Shown here one piece after another: positions 55,566 through 64,000 of a stretch of DNA of 64,000 nucleotides. The notes under the pieces are model-generated. The model was not told the DNA's origin. It ran no database searches and worked only from the letters and a program-made list of their open reading frames with translations. Position 1 is the first letter of the stretch; each line of letters starts with the position of its first letter. Both the position numbers and the translations under genes were made by a program. The stretch comes from Acidobacteriota bacterium. GTDB lineage: Bacteria; Acidobacteriota; UBA6911. The DNA lies in the NCBI GenBank assembly GCA_031271905.1, contig JAISUT010000012.1:1-64000 (forward strand), given 5' to 3'.

Positions 55566-56087
55566 ATGGCGAATCTCACCCAAATGAAACCAAGACTCGG
55601 AATCAGTGCCTGCCTGATAGGAAAAGCAGTCCGCTACGATGGCGAACATAAGATGGACCAGGTCGTCGTCGCCGCGCTGGAGCAGCATTTCGAACTCGTC
55701 CCCGTCTGCCCGGAGGTCGATTGCGGCATGGGCGTCCCCCGCGAATCGATGCGCCTGAAGGGGAACGTCATCGCGCCGCGCCTGGTCACGATCTCTTCCC
55801 ACATCGACAGGACCGACCAACTGGAACGTTGGACGAAACGCCGCATCGCCGAGATGAAGCAGGAAAAGTTGGCGGGGTTCGTACTCAAGAGCGGCTCGCC
55901 CAGTTGCGGCCTTTCCGTGAACGTCTACGACGACAAGGACGTCGTCGCCGGCAACGTCTCCGGCCTGTTCGCCCGCCGGGTCACGGCAGGGTTGTCCCGC
56001 CGCCTCGTCGCGGAGGCGGAGCAACTCCACGACGAATCCTTCCGCACGGACTTCATCCAACGGCTGCGGACTTTCGCCCAGAAATAA
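55566..56087 (+). CDS. DUF523 family protein
   Basis: 173 residues. Family blocks: RLGISACLIGKAVRYDGEHK (Cys in SACLIG), VPVCPEVDCGMGVPRESMRL (two Cys) and LKSGSPSCGLSVNVYDD (SPSCG). These four Cys are conserved in the family and suggest a metal or Fe-S site. Function is not established, although DUF523 proteins are linked to tRNA thio-modification or purine desulfuration. Alone between the short element and the convergent M48 gene. No strong ribosome site; Met7 is another possible start. Confidence 0.85.
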   Translation: MANLTQMKPRLGISACLIGKAVRYDGEHKMDQVVVAALEQHFELVPVCPEVDCGMGVPRESMRLKGNVIAPRLVTISSHIDRTDQLERWTKRRIAEMKQEKLAGFVLKSGSPSCGLSVNVYDDKDVVAGNVSGLFARRVTAGLSRRLVAEAEQLHDESFRTDFIQRLRTFAQK

Positions 56088-56178
56088 CGGCAGGGAAGGG
56101 GGGGCGCGGGGGCGTGCGCCGCATCGCGCCTCCCCTGCGACCATTCCCCATGGACGATGGACGCCCGGTTGGAACGCC

Positions 56179-57588
56179 CTACTGGAACTTCGCCGAGTCC
56201 AAGATGCCTTGGAATGTCTGCTGGTACGCCGCGAAGTCGGCCTCGGGCGCCACGAAGATGAAGTACGCCAGTCCTTCCGGCCTGAGCATCGTCACCAGCC
56301 AATCCACTTCGCGCCCGCCCAGCGGCGACTCGTTGACATATACCCGCGACAACGCCGCTTGGCCGGCCACCTGTATCTGCCCCCGGTCGCGGGAGAGCCG
56401 CATGTTCGGGTTCGACTTCTGGATGCTCTGCGCCAACTGGTCGGTCGCCTGCTTCAGGTCGCGGCGGTTGCCGGAGATGTGTACCGCGAAGTTGGCGCCG
56501 TAGGCGAGCGCCGGGGCGTTGTTCCCGACCTGCACCGCGCCCCGTTCGGGCAGCAACGCGAACTCCTGGTCGCTGCCGCTCGTCTGCCAGTTGTCGGGGT
56601 GGCTCAGGCTGATGTAGCCGCTGCGGAAGTTCCGGTAGCGGGTGGAAGGCTGGGGCGGCGGGGTGTACCGTCCGCCGCCGCCGGACGCCTGTCCCGTCGG
56701 TTGCCCGCCCTGGCCCGAGACATTGCCCTGCTGCGTCCGCGCCCATTCTTCAGCGCTCGGCGCGGCGGGGAGCGATTGCACGTATTGCTTGATGCGCTGG
56801 AACTCCTCCGAGTCGCTGGCGTCGCCCATGGACGCCCGCCCCAGCTTGGCGATCTCCTCGCGGATCTTTTGCATCCGTTTGTCCGGGTTCGGGTGGTCGC
56901 TGAAAAAATCGCTGCCCCGGTCGCCCGACTCCAACTTGGTGAAAAATTCTGCCATGTACTCCGGGTTGTACCCGGCGTCGTAGAGGATCTGCGTGCCGAT
57001 GAGGTCGGCTTCGCGCTCCGCGTCGCGGGAGTATTTCAGCAACACGGAGTTCGCGCCGAGTCCGACCCCGAGTTGCGCCAGCGATCCCAGCGTCTGGTTG
57101 CCGATGATGCTGCCCAGCACCAGCGAGCCGATCTGCGCGAGCCCCTGCGTCTTCTGCGACTTGGTGAGCTGGTTGGTGCCGTGCCGCAACGCCACATGGC
57201 CGATCTCGTGGCCGATGACCCCCGCCAGCTCCGCCTCGTTGTCCGCCGCCTCGATGGTGCCCCGGTTGACGAAGAGGAAGCCGCCGGGGAGCGCGAAGGC
57301 GTTGATGGAGGCGTCGTTGACGCACTTGAACTGGTAGGGGAACTTCTCTCCCGGCGCATAGCCCGCGAGGCGCCTCCCTAGCCGATCCAGGTAGTCGTCC
57401 ACCTGCCCGATGTTCAGCATCGGATACGCCTGCTCGACCTCCGCCGCCGCCTGCCGCCCCATCTCCACGTCCTGCGCCGGGGTGTAGGCGTTGTTGCCCG
57501 GTTTCAGGCGGGTGCGTTCGGCGAACGCGCCCATAGGAAACGCCAAGACCACCATCAAGACGACCCGCAAAACCTTAATGATTCGCAT
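56179..57588 (-). CDS. Periplasmic M48 zinc metalloprotease
   Basis: 469 residues with a signal peptide (VLRVVLMVVLAFPMGAFAER). The M48 domain has the HEIGH zinc motif (127-131) and the third ligand in RDAEREADLIGTQI (about 194-207). The SDHPNPDKRMQKI block is typical of BepA/LoiP relatives, which survey outer membrane protein assembly. The C-terminal 170 residues (after a Gly/Gln/Pro linker near 300) are a separate domain of unknown role. It contains SGYISLSHPDNWQ and YFIFVAPEADFAAYQQTFQG. GGGAGGGGA lies before the ATG. Confidence 0.88.
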   Translation of the reverse strand: MRIIKVLRVVLMVVLAFPMGAFAERTRLKPGNNAYTPAQDVEMGRQAAAEVEQAYPMLNIGQVDDYLDRLGRRLAGYAPGEKFPYQFKCVNDASINAFALPGGFLFVNRGTIEAADNEAELAGVIGHEIGHVALRHGTNQLTKSQKTQGLAQIGSLVLGSIIGNQTLGSLAQLGVGLGANSVLLKYSRDAEREADLIGTQILYDAGYNPEYMAEFFTKLESGDRGSDFFSDHPNPDKRMQKIREEIAKLGRASMGDASDSEEFQRIKQYVQSLPAAPSAEEWARTQQGNVSGQGGQPTGQASGGGGRYTPPPQPSTRYRNFRSGYISLSHPDNWQTSGSDQEFALLPERGAVQVGNNAPALAYGANFAVHISGNRRDLKQATDQLAQSIQKSNPNMRLSRDRGQIQVAGQAALSRVYVNESPLGGREVDWLVTMLRPEGLAYFIFVAPEADFAAYQQTFQGILDSAKFQ

Positions 57589-60056
<2,468 letters not shown>

Positions 60057-60070
60057 GAGGAGGGGCGGTT

Positions 60071-60105
60071 GGCGCCACGGTCTGCCGGACTCAGGCCGTG
60101 GCGCC
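60071..60105. terminator. Perfect hairpin after katG
   Basis: 10-bp arms GGCGCCACGG/CCGTGGCGCC with a 15-base loop, 15 bases past the katG stop. No T-run follows. Confidence 0.45.
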
Positions 60106-60190
60106 GGCCTTCGTGCGAAAACGGTTCGACGGCGGCTGCCGCCGTCGTCATCGAGTTTGCTCCAAGGTGGAAAGACGAGAGCTGGCATAT

Positions 60191-60856
60191 ATGCGAAGAC
60201 AAGTTGATGCGTCGCACTATGACTTCATGAAATATGTCGATAAAAGCCGCTGGAACAGCTTTTACCATCAAATAGACGAGATCGTGTCGAAAAAACCCGC
60301 TTCCGTGCTGGAGGTAGGGGTCGGGACGGGGTTTACACGGGCCGTCCTGAAAGCATTGGGCTGCATGCGTTATGAGTCCATGGATGTCGCGGACGACCTG
60401 GCCCCCGACCATGTCGGTTCGGTCGCTGAAATGCCGTTCGACGACCGCCAGTACGATGTCGTCGGGTGCTTCCAGGTTTTGGAGCATCTGCCCTACGCGG
60501 ACTTTGAAAAAGCGCTTTGCGAGATGTGCCGCGTCGCAAGGGAGGCGGTGATAATCTCATTGCCGGACGCCGGGGCGGTCTGGCAGATAGCCCTCCCGAG
60601 ATTGTTCAGGGGAAACTGCATGAAGAAGATCGTCGAGGAGCGGATGTATGGGAGGCCTTTTGCAAAGGCGATAGTGCATGCGTTTGACGGGGAGCATTAT
60701 TGGGAGATAAATAAAAAAGGCTATGAGTTCAAAAAAATCCTTGCCCGGATAAAGGAAGCGGCGGGGAAATCCGGCTATGCCGTTGAAAAGGAATATCGCG
60801 TCTGGGAAAATCCCTACCATCATTTCTTTGTGTTGAAAAACGCTGGTAAACGCTGA
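60191..60856 (+). CDS. Class I SAM-dependent methyltransferase
   Basis: About 221 residues. Rossmann motif I is VLEVGVGTGFTR. Motif II lies near YESMDVADDL, and the post-motif is FDDRQYDVVGCFQVLEHLPY. This is a Methyltransf_11-type fold. The substrate is unknown. The C-terminal half (ALPRLFRGN, YEFKKILARI) has no motif I recognise. The start at 60191 is the first Met after the katG hairpin; the ribosome site is weak. Base use is markedly less GC-rich than katG and the following gene, which suggests recent acquisition. Confidence 0.75.
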   Translation: MRRQVDASHYDFMKYVDKSRWNSFYHQIDEIVSKKPASVLEVGVGTGFTRAVLKALGCMRYESMDVADDLAPDHVGSVAEMPFDDRQYDVVGCFQVLEHLPYADFEKALCEMCRVAREAVIISLPDAGAVWQIALPRLFRGNCMKKIVEERMYGRPFAKAIVHAFDGEHYWEINKKGYEFKKILARIKEAAGKSGYAVEKEYRVWENPYHHFFVLKNAGKR

Positions 60857-60910
60857 TTTGCAGTTGGATCGCTAATTTGGACCGCTGATAGATATGAGGA
60901 GAGAGAAGCA

Positions 60911-61981
60911 ATGACCGTTCCGCCATTCGACCCTAAAGAACTGGTTGTCACCGGCGAGCTGCCCAATCCCTTCGGGCCGCCGTCGCCGCTGTTGAGCTAC
61001 CCCGTCACGCGCAAGGAGGGGCAGCTCGCCCTGTTGCGGAGACGGCCGGTCTGGCAGCTTTCCGGCGTCGAGCAGGTCTTGTTCGCCGCCAAATGCAACC
61101 CTGACAACATCGCGCGCGGCTTCGTCTTCGACGGCACCAAGACCCCGCCCACAGGCGGCACGGACATGTTCGGCATCGAATGGGAGTACATCCCGAGCGT
61201 CGGCGGCGCCATGGTCCGCCCCGGCAAGCCGTTCATCGCCGACGCCAACGAAATCAAGGACAAGGTGCGGTGGCCCGACATCGACGCCTGGGACTGGCAG
61301 GGGTGCGCCGACGCCAACGTCGAATACCTCGGCGGCAGCGTATACAACTGCTGTTGGTTCCTGAACGGCTGGTACGAGCGCCTGATCTCCTTCATGGACT
61401 TCGAGGGCGCCGTCATGGCCATCGCCGACGAGGATCAGCAGGATGCGGTCAAGGAGTTCTTCGACCGCCTCACCGACCTGTACATCCGCATCTTGGAGAA
61501 ATTCCTCGAATACTTCCCGCAGATCGACGGCTTCTGCCTCCACGACGACTGGGGCGGCCAGAAGGACACCTTCTTCTCCCCCGCGACGGTCGCGGAGATG
61601 ATCGTGCCCTACATGCGGCGCGTCACCGACTTCATCCACGCCAAGGGGAAGTATTGCGAGTTGCACAGTTGCGGGCAGTTGCTGAAGCAGGTGCCGAACA
61701 TCATCGCCGCCGGCTGGGACAGTTGGATGCCGCAGGCGATGAACGACACGCACACGATCTACGACCTGTACGGCGACAAGCTGATCGTCGGGGTCATCCC
61801 GGAGCCGTTCGACCCGGAGAAGACGACGGAGGGGGAGCAGCGCGCCTTCGCCAAGGCGTATGCCGAGCGCTTCTGCCGTCCTGACAAGCCGTCGGTCTAC
61901 AACCTGTACGGCGCGCCCTATCTGACGCCCGCCTTCCGCGAGGAGCTGTACAAGCAGTCGCGCATCTGTTACGGCCGTTAG
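60911..61981 (+). CDS. URO-D family protein, probable corrinoid-type methyltransferase
   Basis: 356 residues, TIM-barrel of the uroporphyrinogen decarboxylase/MtaA-CmuA group. Visible: FCLHDDWGGQKDTFFSP and CELHSCGQLLKQV. His252 and Cys254 of the latter are the Zn ligands of methyl-transferring members. True HemE residues (the RQAGRYLPEY-type N-terminus) are absent, so this is not haem synthesis. Such proteins demethylate methoxy or methylamine substrates or move methyl to corrinoid proteins. GAGGAGAG precedes the ATG. No corrinoid protein is next to it. Confidence 0.8.
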   Translation: MTVPPFDPKELVVTGELPNPFGPPSPLLSYPVTRKEGQLALLRRRPVWQLSGVEQVLFAAKCNPDNIARGFVFDGTKTPPTGGTDMFGIEWEYIPSVGGAMVRPGKPFIADANEIKDKVRWPDIDAWDWQGCADANVEYLGGSVYNCCWFLNGWYERLISFMDFEGAVMAIADEDQQDAVKEFFDRLTDLYIRILEKFLEYFPQIDGFCLHDDWGGQKDTFFSPATVAEMIVPYMRRVTDFIHAKGKYCELHSCGQLLKQVPNIIAAGWDSWMPQAMNDTHTIYDLYGDKLIVGVIPEPFDPEKTTEGEQRAFAKAYAERFCRPDKPSVYNLYGAPYLTPAFREELYKQSRICYGR

Positions 61982-62018
61982 CTTGCGGCAACGAGCGCCG
62001 CTCCCGACGCCCCGTGAA

Positions 62019-62047
62019 GACGCCGCCTCCGACGGGGGGGCGGCGTC
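62019..62047. terminator. Hairpin between convergent genes
   Basis: Perfect 9-bp arms GACGCCGCC/GGCGGCGTC with an 11-base loop; the right arm reaches the ATPase stop codon. No T-run. Confidence 0.4.
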
Positions 62048-63938
62048 ACCCCTCGACATGGCGCAGGGCGCGCATCGCGTTCAGGATGGCGATGAAGGCG
62101 ACGCCGACGTCCCCGAAGACGGCCATCCACATGTTGGCGAACCCCAGCGCGCCCAGGGCGAGGATGACCCCCTTGACGGCGAGGGAGAAGACGATGTTCT
62201 GCATCACGATGCCGTGCGTCCGGCGGGCGATGGCGATGGCGGCGGCGACCTTGGACGGCTCGTCGCGCATCAGCACCACGTCGGCGGCCTCGATGGCGGC
62301 GTCCGATCCCGCGCCCCCCATCGCGAAGCCGATGTCGCTCCGCGCCAGCACCGGCGCGTCGTTGATGCCGTCCCCGGCGAACGCCAGACGCCCCTCGCCC
62401 CCCATCTCCTGTTTCAGCGCCTCCAACCGCGCCACCTTGTCTTGCGGCAGGAGCCCCGCGAAAACCCCGTCAACGCCCAGCTTCCCGCCGATGTCCCTGG
62501 CGACCGCCTCCGTGTCGCCGGTGAACATGTAGACGCCGGAGACGCCGAGCCGCCGCAGCCGCCGGACGGCTTCCGCGCTGTCGGGCTTCAACTCGTCGCG
62601 GATGACGATGTGCCCCGCGTAGCGCCCGTCCACGGCGACATGGACTTCCGCGCCCGCGCCCGCGTCAGCGCTGTCCGGCACCCCGTCCGACGCCCCGCCC
62701 AGCGCCTCGTCCATGAGCGCGCGGTTGCCGACAATGACGACCCTTCCCCCGACGACCGCCCGCACCCCCTTGCCCGGCGCCTCTTCGCAGGATTGGATGC
62801 GTCCGGCGTCCACGGGCTTGCCGTAGGCTTTCACTATCGATTGCGCGATGGGGTGGCGCGAGGCGCTTTCGGCCAAGGCGCAGGTCTCCAGCAGCTCCTC
62901 GCCCGACACCCCTTGCGCGGGGAACACCCCGCCCACGGCGAACACCCCCTTGGTCAGGGTGCCGGTCTTGTCGAAGACCACGCGGGTCACGCCGTTGAGC
63001 GCTTCGAGGTAGTTCCCCCCTTTGACCAGGATGCCTTGGCGGGACGCGCCGCCGATGCCCGCGAAATAGCCGAGCGGGATCGAGATCACCAGCGCGCAGG
63101 GGCAGGAGACCACGAGGAAGACCAGGGCCCGGCGCACCCACTCGGCAAAGCCCGCGCCCGGCAACACAAGCGGCGGGACTGCGGCGACGAGCACGGCGGC
63201 GATGACCACCGCGGGGGTGTAGTAGCGGGCGAACTTCGTGATGAAGTGCTCCAGCGGCGCTTTGCGCTCGCCGGCGTTCTGCACCAGCTCCAGTATCTTC
63301 GAGACGGTCGATTCGGCGAAGGGGCGCGTCACCTCGACGTGCAGCAGCCCGTTGGTGTTGATGGTGCCGGAAAGCACCTCGTCGCCCGGAATCACGTCGC
63401 GCGGCATCGACTCCCCCGTCAGCGCCTTGGTGTCGAGCGTGGAGCTGCCGGAGGAGACCACGCCGTCGAGCGGGATCTTCTCGCCCGGATGCACCACGAT
63501 GGTCTCGCCGACGCGCACCGTGTCGGGCGCGACCCTCTCCTCCCCCCCTTCAGTCCTCAAGTTGGCGTAGTCGGGCCGGATGTCCATCAACGCGCCGATG
63601 GACTTGCGGGAGCGCGCGACCGAATAGTCTTGGAACGCCTCGCCGACCTGGTAGAACAGCATCACCGCGACCCCTTCGGGGTATTCGCCGATGGCGAAGG
63701 CGCCGACGGTGGCGGCGGCCATGAGGAAGTTCTCGTCGAAGACCTCGCCGCGCCGGATGTTGGTCGCGGCGCGCAGGAGCACCTCCCAGCCGATGAGCAG
63801 GTAGGCGCCGAGGTACGGCGCGATGGCGGGGAGCGCGCCAAACCGCGTGAACATGCCGGGCAACGCGGCGGCGTAGACGGCGACGCCGAGGATTTTCAAG
63901 GAGAGGGACGCCTTCCCCCACGGGTTTTCTTCACACAT
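62046..63938 (-). CDS. Heavy-metal P1B-2-type ATPase (ZntA/CadA-like)
   Basis: 630 residues. The canonical metal site is VVSCPCALVISIPLG. The phosphorylation site is DKTGTLT (about 322) and the HP motif is ASRHPIAQS. The A-domain has LTGESMP and the hinge GDGINDAPVL. The ending VKGVILALGALGFANMW carries the Lys of Zn/Cd pumps. It lacks an N-terminal CxxC metal-binding domain and begins almost directly with membrane helices, so it is a short form. It probably exports Zn, Cd or Pb. GGGGGGGA lies before the ATG. The end of another minus-strand gene is 17 bp upstream. Confidence 0.93.
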   Translation of the reverse strand: MCEENPWGKASLSLKILGVAVYAAALPGMFTRFGALPAIAPYLGAYLLIGWEVLLRAATNIRRGEVFDENFLMAAATVGAFAIGEYPEGVAVMLFYQVGEAFQDYSVARSRKSIGALMDIRPDYANLRTEGGEERVAPDTVRVGETIVVHPGEKIPLDGVVSSGSSTLDTKALTGESMPRDVIPGDEVLSGTINTNGLLHVEVTRPFAESTVSKILELVQNAGERKAPLEHFITKFARYYTPAVVIAAVLVAAVPPLVLPGAGFAEWVRRALVFLVVSCPCALVISIPLGYFAGIGGASRQGILVKGGNYLEALNGVTRVVFDKTGTLTKGVFAVGGVFPAQGVSGEELLETCALAESASRHPIAQSIVKAYGKPVDAGRIQSCEEAPGKGVRAVVGGRVVIVGNRALMDEALGGASDGVPDSADAGAGAEVHVAVDGRYAGHIVIRDELKPDSAEAVRRLRRLGVSGVYMFTGDTEAVARDIGGKLGVDGVFAGLLPQDKVARLEALKQEMGGEGRLAFAGDGINDAPVLARSDIGFAMGGAGSDAAIEAADVVLMRDEPSKVAAAIAIARRTHGIVMQNIVFSLAVKGVILALGALGFANMWMAVFGDVGVAFIAILNAMRALRHVEG

Positions 63939-63955
63939 TCCAAATCCCCCCCGCC

Positions 63956-64000
63956 CTATTCCGAGGCGTGCATCAGCCCTTGGTAGAACACGTTCGACAC
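63956..64000 (-). CDS. C-terminal end of a gene entering from the right
   Basis: The minus strand gives SNVFYQGLMHASE and a TAG at 63956-63958, 17 bp upstream of the metal ATPase on the same strand. By position it could be a metal-sensing regulator, but 14 residues are too few to name it. Confidence 0.45.
   Translation of the reverse strand: MSNVFYQGLMHASE

Noticed and set aside
60911-61981. hemE (uroporphyrinogen decarboxylase)
   Set aside because: The HemE N-terminal Arg motif is absent, while the ELHSC zinc-site pattern of methyltransferase relatives is present.

Overview
The window is GC-rich DNA with the gene density of a free-living bacterium. A clade cannot be fixed from sequence alone. 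A Desulfobacterota (deltaproteobacterial) or similar anaerobic/microaerophilic lineage is my best guess. Supporting points are the full NifU/NifS pair, a URO-D-family methyltransferase, a Crp/HcpR-like regulator, a WW-containing ThpR remnant, an alpha-2-macroglobulin and PEP-CTERM-style TPR and CAAX-protease proteins. Three islands have clearly lower GC than the rest: 1-1640, 16017-17473 and 60190-60860. They look imported.

Layout. 1-5500 is a mobile or defence-flavoured edge. It holds the start of a TOTE-type primase-helicase running off the left end, a decapitated thpR, and a sulfatase + MacB-type permease pair bracketed by two nearly identical 73-bp direct repeats. 5500-14030 holds a HAD phosphatase, a 1337-residue TPR lipoprotein built from an exact 306-residue super-repeat, a CPBP protease, UDP-glucose dehydrogenase and a SPASM radical SAM enzyme. 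The radical SAM gene lies 3 nt behind a lipoprotein made of four ~115-residue pilin-like repeats. 16017-17473 is a wrecked defence island on the minus strand: an hsdM stub, an intact-looking HepT/MntA toxin-antitoxin pair and a frameshifted DUF1016 stub. 17489-25224 is housekeeping, all minus strand: guaA, hisG, nifS, nifU, cca and a panE-like gene. 26422-29349 is the glnB-glnD nitrogen-signalling pair.

29383-39349 is the most coherent possible new system. It contains a DUF2325 coiled-coil Cys protein, two imelysins, a DUF1111 di-haem protein, a Rid-family protein, a small membrane protein with a divergent P1B-type ATPase, and a Crp/Fnr-family regulator. Three of its intergenic regions carry the same palindrome (TTAG-N6-CTAA), each on or beside a strong sigma70-like promoter. 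The imelysin region also carries a perfect TGTGA-N6-TCACA site. I read this as a jointly regulated metal/haem handling regulon.

39801-64000 carries glutathione peroxidase, DedA, a TolC-like/TPR pair, an RpoD-type sigma factor, glycogen synthase, a serine hydrolase lipoprotein, a 1899-residue alpha-2-macroglobulin with thioester, cold-shock protein, DUF523, an M48 protease, KatG, a low-GC methyltransferase, a URO-D-family protein and a CPC-type metal ATPase. A short inverted-repeat element (MITE-like, ~120 bp, GGGAACCTCTGAAAA ends) occurs three times (40546, 43800, 55481), always in intergenic positions; the third copy has lost its inner hairpin.
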